From contig JASVEC010000006.1 in assembly GCA_030770535.1 (NCBI GenBank), positions 930,001 to 994,000 on the forward strand: DNA of 64,000 nt. Direction: 5' to 3'. The first letter of the stretch is position 1, and every line of letters starts with the position of its first letter. The stretch comes from Batkoa obscura. Taxonomy: Eukaryota; Entomophthoromycota; Entomophthoromycetes; Entomophthorales; Batkoaceae. The notes beneath the pieces are model-generated. The model saw only the letters and a program-made list of their open reading frames with translations, had not been told where the DNA came from and made no database searches. Of this stretch, positions 24,304 through 35,601 are shown in pieces. The translations under genes were made by a program, and so were the position numbers.

Positions 24304-27300
24304 ATGAATCCATATCACTTACCTAACCAATTTGAACTTAGTGAAGAAGATTTATTAACTCAACAAGAAGCATTTTTAAAAGGAAATAAAGAAAATTTGG
24401 TTCAATTGAAAAAATCTGAAAAAGATGATAAACCAGAACAAAAATCAGAAACTTCTAAAGAACCCATCCGAATTTCCATAGGCGATGTGCTATCTCGAGA
24501 TCAAGTACAATTTGGTCATATAGACTATGATAAAGAAAATAAAACAAGTAAGAAAAAAACAAAATCTTTATTTGCTTTACGTCGAGAGCTGGAGAGAAGT
24601 GGAGAGAAAAAAGGGGAAGAAAGTAAAGGGGTTCCATTATCTACCGATGGTTTAGTATTAAAAGGGGTTAAAGAAAGGGAGATAACTCAACCTAAGGTAG
24701 TGGAGTTTACGAAAAAAGAATCCATGCTAAAGAAGAATATCAATACCAGTGGATTTCCAAAGGTATTACAACATAAAGAGAGGAATGAGATAGATGAGAT
24801 TAAGAAAAAAGATGAGATTAAAAAAAAAGATTTTCAATTGGGAAGTATTGCTGATAGTGAAGATATTATGGATGAAATTAGTAAGGAGAATGAAAAGAAA
24901 TTGGAAGGGATGAGTGAAGAAGAAATAGTAAGATTAAGACAAGAATTGCTTTTTAGTTTAGATCCGAAATTGATTGAGGTATTAACAAAGGATAAAGGAA
25001 GTGTAAAAGAGCAAGAGAAAATAAATGCTAATGGTGGTTCGGTTAAGGAGACAGAAAATGAAAGAGAAAGTAAAGAAAAAGTAGAGAAGAAAATAGAAAA
25101 GAAAGTGATGTTTCAACTAACTCAGAAAGAAAAAGAAAATATAGAGAATCCACATTTGGAAGCAATAGAAAAAAATATCTCAATAGAACAAGATAAATTA
25201 AAATGGATGGATGAAATACTAGATTCAGATAATAATGACAAGTCAAAGGAAATAAAAAACCAGTTATTAACATTAAGATTTAATTTTCAAGGTGATATAG
25301 TAAATTCTAAACAAGATATACCTACCCATCATGGCCTCCATCATCATGGTAAATCACCGGAATTGGCGGGATATTCATTAGAAGAATTAATGATGTATTT
25401 AAATTCTAGTTATATTTATCAAAAAACATTAAGTATTTCTATAATTAAAAAAATATTATGGAATATAATAGAGAGACAGATAGAGTTAGAGGAAGTTAAG
25501 GAAAGTATATTAGAATATTTTGTAAAGAATAGATTGGGTTATGGACTACTTTTAAATTTAAAGGGAAGAAACTTAACTTTAATTTATCATACGATTGATT
25601 TATTACATACTTGGTTAATAGGTATTAGTAATCAACATGAATTTTTAGAAAATTGTATTGGGATTAATTATAGTGAATTATTTAAATTTGATTTAAGTGA
25701 AATTTTAATTGATGAAGAAAAAGACACTGAAATGCTCAGATTGGAAACTTATGATACAGTAAATTCACTTATATGGCATGGTATTTTAAATGAAATTTAT
25801 AAATTAATTCAAAGAAACAAAGGAATGGAAATTAAAGTTAGAAATCAATTATTAGAATTATTAGTGTTATTTGTAAGTTATTCCAATGAATTTGGACAAT
25901 TAATAGTAAATATGCAAGGGTTTATTGACACTTTAAATCAACATATTATTGTGGAGATGAAATGGCCACCTTCAAACAAGGAAGTTAAAGAATATCAAAG
26001 GTATTGTGGGATTAAATTATATATTAAATTAGTAAGATTATTATGTCAATCGAATCCTCAAATTGCTATAAAATTGGAAATGAAATTACAGCCTTTAATA
26101 AAGTATTTGTTAATTGAAGTGGAGGGTAATGAATGGATACAATTAAAGAATGATATTAATGAAGAAATATTTAAGTTAGCAAAACAATTATTATATTATA
26201 ATATTTATTGGTTAAAAATTAAAGAATTATTTAATGAAGTTTATATGAAACTAGTGAAACAATTAAATAATAACAACAAGGAAAATAGCAATAACGATAA
26301 TAGAGTTTTAATATCCTTTTATAATTATTTATATTGTTATACAATTCAACATTTAATTCAATTAGATAAATCAGAATTAAGTTTAATTTATTCTTTTTTT
26401 AGAGAATTATTTTATCAAACATTAAAAAATATAAAGAATATTCAAGATTTCAGATTATTAGCAGCTATTCTTGATTTTCTAAGTAGTCAATTTCAATTAG
26501 TTAATCAACATCAATTATTTAATGATAAAGATATCTCAATGTTCTATCAACAAGTAGAAGATAAATTAAGATTTGATAAAGTAATGAAATTATTAGATTG
26601 TAATGCTTCAATTGAAAATATGTTTTTATTAATGAAAAGAGATAATATGAAATTTTTACGTTTATTTCCAGCTATTGGAATTAATAATTTAAATCAATTT
26701 AATAATCAATTTCAACAATTCAATTCATTATTTTTAATCATTAGAGCTTATCTTTCATTTGATTTAAAAGAAAACTATATTGAAAAAATTCATAAATTTG
26801 TTATTAATTTATTAAATCAATTTAATAATAATTATGATTGCTTTTATTTGTTCACTAGTTTTCAACATATATTATTAAAATTAATATTATTAAATAATAA
26901 TAAATATGAAAATAAAAATTTAATTTATGCAACATTATTAATTCAATACTCAAAAGATATAGAATGTAATAGATTAGCAATGAAATATTGTAATAAGTTA
27001 TTTAAACAACAATTGATTAATAATACACAACAAAAAGAAGAGAAAATAGAAAAGTTTTTAAATAAATTAACAGATTATTGGTTAAAAGATATAAATTCAA
27101 CAATGTTATTGAATTTTAATAACAAAGATAATGATTCCAATATATTATGGCTATTAAAACCATTAATAGAATATTGGCCAATTCAAATAGAAAAGAAAAA
27201 AACATTTGAAAACGAAGATATTTTATTATTATTCTATTTAATTGAATATTATTATTTAAATTTTAAAGATAATCAATTAATATGTTATGATGCCAAATTA

Positions 27301-27408
27301 AATCAATTTCATTTCTTAAAATTAATTTACTTACCACAACATTTTGGATTAAATGAAGAATTAAATTTAATATTAAATAAAATATTAGTTATTATTCAAC
27401 CATATTTA

Positions 27409-27447
<39 letters not shown>

Positions 27448-27948
27448 CAACAACAACAATTTAAATATAATGAAGAAGAAAAAGAAAAAATATTAAATTT
27501 AAGATATCAATTATTACAAGATACAATACCAATTTATTTAGATGAATGTTTCTTTAATTTAAATTATTTATATATATTAATACATTGTTTAACTATTAAT
27601 GATTTATTTACAATAGATTTTCAAATATTAATATTTCAAAAATTAATACCAAAAATACCTAAAAATATAATTAATCAACTTAATATTAATAATAAAGAAT
27701 TAAGTATTTATATGGAATATCAAGTAATTAATTTAATAACTAAATTATTCTTTTATTTACCAATAACTCCAGAAATACCTTTATTGTATAACTTAATAAA
27801 ACAAACAATAATTAAGTATTTTGAAATTAATCAACAATTAAAAAGTGAAAAAAGAAATATGACAATAAAAGAAATAGAATTATTTAATAATATTAAAAAA
27901 GAAATGAATAAATATAACTTAGAAGAAAAGAATTCATTCTTTTTATAA
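24304..27948 (+). CDS. RPAP1: RPAP1-like RNA polymerase II-associated protein
   Basis: Single-exon, 1214 residues. Family signatures occur in order: PIRISIGDVLSRDQVQFG near residue 56, GFPKVLQHKER near 150, SLDPKLIEVLTK near 219, LRFNFQGDIV, then DIPTHHGLHHHGKSPELAGY near 338. The remaining two thirds are helical, very rich in Asn, Leu, Ile and Lys, as expected for an AT-driven alpha-helical repeat protein. RPAP1 helps assemble and import RNA polymerase II and links it to Mediator. A run of 13 Asn codons (27409-27447) interrupts the C-terminal part. The stop overlaps by 6 bp the stop of the convergent gene at 27943-28611. The start at 24304 is the first ATG after the divergent promoter and begins MNPYHLPNQFELSEEDLL, in keeping with the family N-terminus. 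Confidence 0.9.
27409..27447 (+). repeat. AAT/AAC microsatellite coding for polyasparagine
   Basis: Twelve AAT codons and one AAC inside the RPAP1 frame, followed by CAA repeats (Gln). Likely variable in length between strains. Confidence 0.9.
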
Positions 27949-28611
27949 TTGATTTTTATAATGATGATGATGTAAAATAAATGAAAATGAAAAACAACAA
28001 ATTAAATTCAATATAAAATTCAATTCTTTTTCAAAACTTAATACTCCTAATTTCATGGCTTTTTTACCCGGTGGTTGAAATATAGCTATTGTTTCTCTTT
28101 TCCCACCTTCCTCTATTAGTTTCCATTTACCACGAGGTAAACAAAACCAAATAAAAGTATCTTCTTTATAATTTTGATTTTTTAAACTTAATTTATATTC
28201 ATTAATATGATTTTTAACAATATGAATTTGATTATAACAATTATTAATAAATAATCCTAATTCATAACTTTGATTAAAATTCGATTGAATTTGACCTAAT
28301 AGTTGTTGATTACTAACTTCTTCTATCATAGCTCCATTATAATCAAAATTAATTTGATAAATAGGTTTTTTATGAATATCTTTTAAATGATAGGTTAATA
28401 ATCGACCTACATAATTAGTGTATAATTTATATGTATGATGTACTTTGGATGCTTCAATAGAGTCCTCGGTCACCCGATCTAATAAACTATTATCAATAAG
28501 ACTAGGTTCCAATTCGAAATCGGATGGTTGAACAGCAGTTTGGTCATTTATTACTGACGAATGTTTTGTATGTTGGCGTAAATCGGCTTCTACTTCAATA
28601 CCAAAATCCAT
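27943..28611 (-). CDS. Small Tubby/LURP-like protein, tentative
   Basis: 222 residues, no intron, acidic N-terminal 55 residues. A beta-rich segment follows (HTYKLYTNYVGRLLTYHL, then PIYQINFDYNGAMIEEVSNQ). After it come FIWFCLPRGKWKLIEEGGKR, a proline-rich IFQPPGKKAMKLGVLSFEKE and a hydrophobic C-terminal strand or helix. The pattern of a short aromatic core with a buried C-terminal hydrophobic helix resembles fungal Tubby/LURP-related proteins such as DUF6593, but I cannot confirm it by eye. It ends tail to tail with RPAP1, the two stop codons being adjacent and the coding regions overlapping by 6 bp. A His-rich tail (HHHHYKNQL) arises from the overlap region. Function unknown. Confidence 0.7.
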   Translation of the reverse strand: MDFGIEVEADLRQHTKHSSVINDQTAVQPSDFELEPSLIDNSLLDRVTEDSIEASKVHHTYKLYTNYVGRLLTYHLKDIHKKPIYQINFDYNGAMIEEVSNQQLLGQIQSNFNQSYELGLFINNCYNQIHIVKNHINEYKLSLKNQNYKEDTFIWFCLPRGKWKLIEEGGKRETIAIFQPPGKKAMKLGVLSFEKELNFILNLICCFSFSFILHHHHYKNQL

Positions 28612-29590
28612 TATTATATTTTATTATTAGTTTGAAAAAATGAATGAATATTTTTATAAAAGAGAGATGAATTATAAGAAGTCAATAAATTAATGTAAAA
28701 ATGAGAGAGAAATTGAAATCAAATGAATCCAGAAATAAAACAAAAGTATGATATATAATACTTTTTAAAAAGGTTTTTAATTGTTTTTTAGTCGGGTGAT
28801 AGTCAATATCAATGATGATTTGCTCTAGCTTAAATTCAACTAGTCACATTTGAAAATTGGAATTAAAAAGACTACAAATTTAAGATCAGGTGATTAAGAA
28901 ATTAGAAAAGCGTAAAAGCATTATTTAAGTGATAAAAGCATCTATTTTTGCACTTTGAAGAATTAAACAAAATAATTTAGGAAATTATTATAAAAAAATC
29001 AAGTTTCAAGTTTCTATTAACACCGTATTAACAAAAATATCTAATCCAAGAGATATGGAAGATGTTAATAAAGGAGAGTTATAGTAAAAACAAGGGTTAT
29101 TCAATTATAGTAATTTATTTATATATTAAAAATATCAATCATAATAATTTGAATTAATATTAATCATTTTATTCCATGTAACACTTGGCGAATTAGTCAT
29201 TAACAATTCAACTATAAAAAAACAATAAAATCTTTACTAAAACGTCAAATTGTTCAAATTCAATAAGCGAATTAATTGATTTGATATTCATAATTAATAT
29301 TCTGATTTATCCAGCTTAAATTTCATCACTTTTTCAGCTATGGTTCAAAGCCATTATCGTTATACAACTTGATTAAATTTATAATTCTATAAAGTAAAAC
29401 TCATTAATTATTAAAATAGCTCAACTTCACAAATACTTTATCTTTTTTTAGAATACTTGATCTTCCTTACAATCCAGTACCTTTTAGAAACAAATTAAGC
29501 CACATTCACTAAAATAGTTCAACTCATTTAAAAAGTTCTTCAATAAAAAAAAATTTAAATATATTTCAACATTATATATTACTAATAGCT
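28612..29590. other. Intergenic, no gene seen
   Basis: AT-rich spacer between the Tubby-like gene start and tRNA-Arg. No open frame of note and no repeat recognised. Confidence 0.5.
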
Positions 29591-29663
29591 GGAGCGTTGG
29601 CCTAATGGATAAGGCTTTAGACTTCGGACCTAAAGATTGCGGGTTCGAGTCCCGTACGCTTCA
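29591..29663 (+). tRNA. tRNA-Arg (anticodon TCG)
   Basis: 73-nt cloverleaf: acceptor GGAGCGT/ACGCTTC with discriminator A, D stem GCCT/AGGC, anticodon loop CTTCGGA, T stem GCGGG/CCCGT with TTCGAGT loop. There is an A-C mismatch at the base pair closing the anticodon loop, and no intron. TTAAGATTTG and later TATTTTT downstream are suitable Pol III stop signals. It decodes CGA. Confidence 0.95.
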
Positions 29664-30369
29664 TTAAGATTTGATCCTATTTTTAGCGTTAGTAGTGTTT
29701 TTACAGGATTGTAATAAATTTAATATTCGTCAATGATTAAATTTTAACATTAAAGTTATTACCAATTGGTAATAATTTTACATAACAATTATCATCATAA
29801 TATGTAAATTACTATTACTGTTGAAAGTCTATTTAAAGTCATTTCCTTTTCTAAATTTAAACTATCAGTATTTTATTCTGTTATATTCAACTTTATCTAA
29901 TATATTATTCAAATTACTTTATCTAAATTACTCACAAATTTTAAAATAAGAGATTTAAAATTATAAGGATCAAAATTGAATTAAAAGTCAAGGGATACAA
30001 TACAAACTTTATTTTAATCAAAACTCATCAGAAATCAATCTTTATAAATTATTGTAATTAATATATTAAATATTAAAATAATTTAATTAACATCATTTTA
30101 TTTAGTTTCTTTCTTGTCATTGTGGTTTAATTGTCTTTGTTCAATCATCCTTTGGTTTCTTTGACCTTGATCCTAATAATATAAAAATTAGTACAAGTAT
30201 TACTAATTTCTCTTACCTTAATCCTCGTTCAATTCTCAATATCTTATTATTATGTCTATATTTTAAATAAACATATTAGTATATTTTAACTGTTCCGCAT
30301 TAATTTACCTATTTTTCAACACACTTTTTCAACTTACCTTTATATTAACACTTCATGTTAACATATTGA

Positions 30370-30561
30370 TTTACTACTACAATATTTTGCTATATCATTG
30401 CTTTTGCCTACAAACTTATCAGATCTCAGTTCGAGTGGGCTAACATCTGGATTGCTACTATGACTACTACAGGTCTGATGATATTCCGCAACTTTATCAC
30501 TTGGTTGTTCGGTGAATCACATGCTCCATTAAAACTGAAGATCAGCCCGAAACTCTCTTGA
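30370..30561 (+). other. Short coding-like frame, unassigned
   Basis: An open frame of 63 codons to TGA 30559-30561 with many C/G-ending codons, unusual here: YIIAFAYKLIRSQFEWANIW then IATMTTTGLMIFRNFITWLF and GESHAPLKLKISPKLS. It could be one membrane-protein exon whose start lies upstream, or a remnant. There is no ATG at its 5' limit. I do not recognise the family. Confidence 0.3.
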
Positions 30562-31000
30562 TTACGTTCTGGGATTTTCTCTGTAATAATTTCTAATTTC
30601 AAAGTGAAGAAGAATATTAAGCTAGGTTATATTTTTATTTCTATAATTAAGATATTTTACTAATATAAAAGATTGATTGTTTTTATCTAAAAAATAAGTT
30701 TCTATAATAAATAAGTTTTTTAAAATTGTTATTATTTGATAGGTTTAATATATATCAATTTCAGTTACCTTGGGTTTAGTAATGAAATAAATAAGACCAC
30801 TTACTTTCTATAGTTAAATAGTAAGATTAGCGCTAAGTGATTGTATTGACACAAGGTCAAAGAAGCTTTATAAATTTTAATGATAATAGTGATAATAGTG
30901 AATTACATCAATAAATCATATAAATTTCAAGTAGAATTTAATAGAATTTAAGGTCAGTATAATTGAACAATAAACTATTTCTAAATAAAGCATTAAAATA

Positions 31001-31101
31001 TGAGGGTGTTTTTCTTGGCTTCATTATTTTTTCCATTTTTTAAGTGCTATTTGAGCGGAAAGATTGTTAATAAGATTCTTAAACAAAGAAATACATCCCC
31101 A
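31001..31101 (-). mobile_element. MITE family M1 copy (reverse orientation)
   Basis: TGAGGGTGTT to ATACATCCCCA, flanked by TA on both sides, core TTTTTTAAGTGCTATTTGAG. 94 bp from a copy in the opposite orientation. Confidence 0.88.
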
Positions 31102-31195
31102 TATCTTACATAATTTTAACAATATTGATGATAGTTTTATTACAAACAAAAGTAAATTCAAAGTTAAATTTTATACATGCATTTGAGTAAATATA

Positions 31196-31293
31196 TAGGG
31201 AAGTATTTTTGTTTAAGAGTTTTACTACAATCTTTCCGCTCAAATAGCGCTTAAAAAATGGAAAAAATAATGAAGCCAAGAAAAACACCCCCA
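31196..31293 (+). mobile_element. MITE family M1 copy
   Basis: Slightly eroded left end (TAGGGAAGTA), intact right end ACACCCCCA, core CCGCTCAAATAGCGCTTAAA. Confidence 0.85.
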
Positions 31294-31505
31294 TATATAT
31301 AATTTAACACATTTTATAAAATTTGTATATAACAAACTCAATATTTATTAGACAATTCTATTAATTTGTTTTAGATAAAAAAATTGGCTAGAGAATCTAA
31401 AAAAACCAAGTTGGTGCAGATAAACCATTTATAATACAATATAAGCACAACAAATATATTTAATAATCTAAAACACACTAATAGAGATAAAAATACATGA
31501 GCATT

Positions 31506-32174
31506 TTATTTTGTATCTGTGATATCTACAGCAAATGGATCATTATCCGGGTCCCAATTAGGTACATATTCAATAACCTTTGAAAATTTTTCAGCTTCTT
31601 CCTTACTTTTAGCTAAAGATACAATATAAAAAGCGGCATCCATACCAGCTGCAATACCAGAAGAAGTAATAAATTGACAATGATGAACCCAACGAGCATT
31701 AGGTTGCCAATCAATTTGTGGATAAGAAGGAATTATTTCTTTATAGCCTACTTTATTTGTTGTAGCTTTAAATCCATTTAATAACCCCGTTTTAGCTAAC
31801 ACAACGGAACCGGAACATACTGTAAATACTACTTTAGATTTTGCTATTAAGTTTTTGTAATCTTCAATAAACTCTTGATTTTCAACCAAATCATGGACAC
31901 CATAGCCACCTGGAGTTAATAATATATCCCAATCCTTTTCGATTGCCTCTTTTATACTTAATTTATTATTAAATGACATGGTCTCAAACATAGGTGTAAT
32001 TATTGAGTTGGATTTTAATCCTATAGTCTCAATTTCAAATTTATCATTAACTCCACTTAATATATCAACAGGACCGATTAAATCTAACATTGTAAAACCT
32101 TCAAATAAAATAGCTCCTACTTTATATTTCGATTGAATTGGGAAATAGGGATCTACTATATCTAAAATATGCAA
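31506..32174 (-). CDS. DJ-1/PfpI family protein (isonitrile-hydratase-like)
   Basis: 222 residues, intronless. A Rossmann-like fold is indicated by YKVGAILFEGFTMLDLIGPVDIL, in which Glu25 is the usual partner of the active cysteine. Next come WDILLTPGGYGVHDLV and the nucleophile elbow KVVFTVCSGSVVLAKTGLL (Cys120). Then follow GFKATTNK and ARWVHHCQFITSSGIAAGMD, which is typical of the PfpI/isonitrile hydratase and AraC-linked subgroup. DJ-1 superfamily members include glyoxalases, chaperone-like proteases and hydratases; the exact reaction cannot be chosen from sequence alone. There is no signal peptide, so it is probably cytosolic. It lies alone between repeat-rich spacers. Confidence 0.9.
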   Translation of the reverse strand: MHILDIVDPYFPIQSKYKVGAILFEGFTMLDLIGPVDILSGVNDKFEIETIGLKSNSIITPMFETMSFNNKLSIKEAIEKDWDILLTPGGYGVHDLVENQEFIEDYKNLIAKSKVVFTVCSGSVVLAKTGLLNGFKATTNKVGYKEIIPSYPQIDWQPNARWVHHCQFITSSGIAAGMDAAFYIVSLAKSKEEAEKFSKVIEYVPNWDPDNDPFAVDITDTK

Positions 32175-34208
32175 TTTTAGTATGGTTATTTTATATTTAT
32201 TCTTAACTTATTTACTTTTGGATTGACTCCCATCGTCTTTTGGAACTTGTTTAGTGCACTCCATTGAGTTTAATGAAATTTTTATCTATATAAATTCAAA
32301 GTAAAATCGTCTTTATTTATAGTTTTTGAATTCGTATTACATTTTTTTATATAAACTATTAAAAATAAGATAAAAATTAGACATTCTCTAAAATTTCATA
32401 TTATTCCAAAGTCGTCTTAAATACATTAATAGTCTCATAAAGGTAAGGAGAATAAATAAATATAAAATGCTATGCTTATTACGCTTTTATTCATATTTTT
32501 TGCTATATTATTTTGAAAATTTATAAAGAGTTCAAGGGTAAATACAAAATAATGTAAGACGTATCTTCAATGGAAAATATAGTAATATCATATCTTGAAT
32601 TGATGAAATAGCAATAGTGTACATTTAGAATAGACTGCTTATAAATGGTAAATTGACTTCTTAATTAGGAATCCAAAAATAACAATAAAAATTAGTCTAT
32701 GCTCATTTGTTTATACTGATTTGAGATATTATGTCAAAAATGCAAAGTTCCCAGTTTTATTTTATTATTTGCCGGTTTTATAAAAAAAAATCCCAGCTTA
32801 GATAATATCGGCCTATCACCCTCTTTTATTTACTGTGGGTGTTTTTATGGACAAAGATGCTTTAATTTGTTAAAAGCTTATAAGCCTACATCACTTAAAT
32901 TATCAAAAGTTTCGGATCAACCTTAATAATGAGTATATCAAGCTCTTGTTATCAAGGTTGATCCGAAACTGGTATAAGGTTAACAAGCATTAAAACTGGT
33001 AATTTTGAATTAAAAGGCAGTGATAAATATTTGAACTTGTCAATGCTTCCGATAATTTTCAAAGTGATGTGGAGTTTCAATACCAATAGGATTTTGTTAA
33101 AAACAAGTTGATTATTGTAATATTTGTAGTAATAACAGTGGATTTTAGTTCGAACAGCACATTTTGTATTTATTGAGATATAGAAATATATACGGGTGTT
33201 CAACTGTAATGAGGCTTTTTTAATAATTTTTAGAGCCAGTTATTTATATGACTGATGCTTGAAAATTGGATTGGTTAACATTGTAGTTGTAACATTTAAA
33301 ATATGATATTAAGTTTATATAGTAATTCTATAGAAAGTTATCACAATTTAGCTTAAAAATACTAATTAGTTTAAAGTCTTACCAGCACTTTTTCTAGATT
33401 ACATACCTATGTTAGCCCTTATTATAATAAAAAGAAAAGTTAAGGTAACTATGATACTACGAATATTTATAAGAGATAGATGTAGTTTAAAATGGAGGTA
33501 TTGGTATTAAAAAAAGCATTTTATTTGAATTAATTTTTATAAACAACATTTATTATTAAAATATAGCAGGAATTACTTACCTTAAAATTTTCTTAATTTC
33601 CAATAGAATTTCAGACGGAACTTTTACCATTGAATGAACGATTGGAAAGGCCACATCAAAGTTAACATCTGTATTTGGTTTATGGGAATTTTATAGTAAA
33701 TAAGAGGTTGGACTTATTTAATATAGAAAGAGCTGAAACTAGCTATGTCGATTATAAACATTTTAATAACAAAACCCAATAAAAATAAGAATACTATTAT
33801 TTTTTATTATTTATAGCTTTATAACTACACTTTATTTTAGTCCCCCATTTATAGTTTAATATTGTAAATTTATTGAATTAATTTTTATCACAGAAAAATA
33901 AAGAAATCATCATTATTGAATATTTAAATTATTACAACTGTTATAATAAATAACTTAATTGAATAATAACTCAGATTATATAATATATGTAATATTTGTA
34001 AAACTTAAAATAGCAAAATAGTAGCTTTAAAATTTTCTATCTCTAGTTTGATTTAACACTTCATTTTAATTAATATAAGCTACTTTTACTACATTTCATA
34101 TTTACTTTCAATTTTTCCAAAACACTGAAACAATCAAAGTAGTTAAATATTTTATTTTAAAAAAACAAGTTTAAATGTATAAGATTAGCTTCTTTATTTT
34201 GATGAAAC
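32175..34208. other. Intergenic with a hairpin; weak coding traces
   Basis: 2 kb of AT-rich DNA. The stretch 32950-33220 is less repetitive and has an open minus frame of 83 codons beginning MNTRIYFYISINTKCAVRTK. It shows no family features and may be a decayed exon. A strong inverted repeat lies at 32908-32970. Confidence 0.45.
32908..32970. repeat. 22-bp inverted repeat (hairpin)
   Basis: Arms 32908-32929 and 32949-32970 are reverse complements with a single mismatch and enclose a 19-nt loop. The arm core is TTTCGGATCAACCTT. It is unrelated to the MITE ends and far too long for chance in 63 bp. It could be a tiny palindromic element, a recombination scar or a structured RNA. Confidence 0.85.
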
Positions 34209-35081
34209 TTAATCATTATACCCATAACCACCACTAGTAGGACAATCTCCAATATTGACTTCGCCTCTTCCACACATACCATCATTTTGTGGCATATTAC
34301 AAGCGTAAGATCTACCAACGTTGGACCAACAAGTGTAACCATTGGGTCTTCTAAAAGTACCAGCTGGGCCGTTTGGACCAATACATTCAGTATTTGGAGC
34401 ATTTGGAGGTGGACAAGAAGAATCTTGAATTGGACATGTAGTAACATCGATTTCATTGGAGCTACATGAATTACCACCTGGTGCATAAGGTCTGCAATTG
34501 AAGGAACCATCACCGCCAACAGACCAACAAGTATTAGTACCAGGTCTAGAAAAACTATATTTTTGTCCATCCATACCACGGCAACTAGTAGCTGGTCTAT
34601 TTCTATCCGGACATACAGGAGGTTTTGGATTAATTGGACATTCTTTAATATTAAAGGAACCTGGTGGGCAATTACCGAAGGGAAGTAATGGGAAAGTACA
34701 GGTATAAAAATTATTTACAAATCTCCAGCAAGTTGATCTACCTGGATTAGCAAAGGTGCCTGCTGGTCCAGTTGGGCCATAGCATTGAGTTTCTCCCTTA
34801 TCTGGTGGTGGGCAATTTTTTTTGGGTCCACCGTATGGATCTGGGTTACATCTACTTACACCTTCATAACCATATGGACACTGACCTTCTGGCCCTAAAG
34901 CGGCACAATACCAGTTACCATAACCATCATTATACCAACATGGGAAACCTGGATCTCCAGATTGTTTCATACCTTCATTACTACGACATGAGGCACCATT
35001 TGGTGGGCATGGATTCTTAAGCCCATTGACAGATGTGATTGCTACCAGAGCAAGGGTTACTAAAGGATTGGTATGTTTCAT
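34209..35081 (-). CDS. Secreted cysteine-rich protein with four six-Cys modules
   Basis: 290 residues, intronless: a signal peptide (MKHTNPLVTLALVAITSVNG), then four tandem modules of about 65 residues starting at the CP of each unit. In modules 2-4 the six cysteines follow C-x9-C-x17-C-x(9-10)-C-x(8-9)-C-x9-C. The third Cys is always followed by Trp (CW), and GPxGPAGTF appears in modules 2 and 4. Module 1 is the most diverged. There is no membrane anchor or GPI-like tail; the C-terminus is GGYGYND. It is a free secreted or wall-bound protein with probably 12 disulfides. I do not recognise the family. The base composition is richer in G+C than the surroundings, with codons for Pro, Gly and Cys. 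It is divergent from the RBM25-like gene across a 520-bp spacer. Confidence 0.85.
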   Translation of the reverse strand: MKHTNPLVTLALVAITSVNGLKNPCPPNGASCRSNEGMKQSGDPGFPCWYNDGYGNWYCAALGPEGQCPYGYEGVSRCNPDPYGGPKKNCPPPDKGETQCYGPTGPAGTFANPGRSTCWRFVNNFYTCTFPLLPFGNCPPGSFNIKECPINPKPPVCPDRNRPATSCRGMDGQKYSFSRPGTNTCWSVGGDGSFNCRPYAPGGNSCSSNEIDVTTCPIQDSSCPPPNAPNTECIGPNGPAGTFRRPNGYTCWSNVGRSYACNMPQNDGMCGRGEVNIGDCPTSGGYGYND

Positions 35082-35601
35082 TAGTAGCCAAGTTTAAATC
35101 TCAGATTTAATTTCAAAAAATAAAACTCCTTTCTTACTTTTATACTTTTTTTATTAAAGATCTTCCTCAGTGTTAGCTCTTTCTCATGCTAGGTTAATTA
35201 ATTGGCAATATTGAAGATATCTGTCATTTTTTATCTTTAAAGATCATCCAAATTTACCTTTTTGGTTAAAAGAGTTGAATTTGCTATATTTTTTGGTATC
35301 CTTTTTGATTGGTAAGCAAGTTTAGCTTTAAATTTTAAAACATTGGAAACCAATCTGGTCTAGAAAAACGGAGGTTTAAAATAAATTTCGAGTATAACAA
35401 TATTAAAAAATTATTTCTAAAATAGCAACTTATTGGCCTAGAAGTTATTTGGCCAATCAAGTATCTAGATCATCTGTTATTCAACTTTAATTGAGTTTAA
35501 ACGTTCTCAAAGTTTCAACCTAATTGGCTATATAAACCTCCAAGCACTAAACTAATAAACTTCAAAATCAATTCTATAACTTCATTAACTTGCTATAATT
35601 A
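35082..35601. other. Divergent spacer, Cys-rich gene / RBM25-like gene
   Basis: 520 bp between two outward-facing genes; no repeat or frame recognised. Presumed to hold both promoters. Confidence 0.5.

Larger units (their letters stand above)
29664..31505. other. Intergenic with two MITEs and unexplained short coding-like pieces
   Basis: AT-rich apart from a less AT-rich island near 30400-30580. Minus-strand 30102-30174 reads as a possible terminal exon (QGQRNQRMIEQRQLNHNDKK then stop) preceded by TATTATTAG. Its composition recalls the C-terminus of SERF-type proteins, but no matching first exon was found. Confidence 0.4.

Noticed and set aside
30535-30600. First exon of a SERF-like protein (a GNQRE-like word on the minus strand)
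   Set aside because: The word needs a base insertion, no ATG precedes it and the following residues do not fit; probably coincidence.
31106-31294. Open frames reading GVFFLxSLFFPFFKRYLSGK in several places, as if a small conserved protein
   Set aside because: They coincide exactly with MITE copies and arise from the element's T-rich arm and core; start codons and ends differ from copy to copy.
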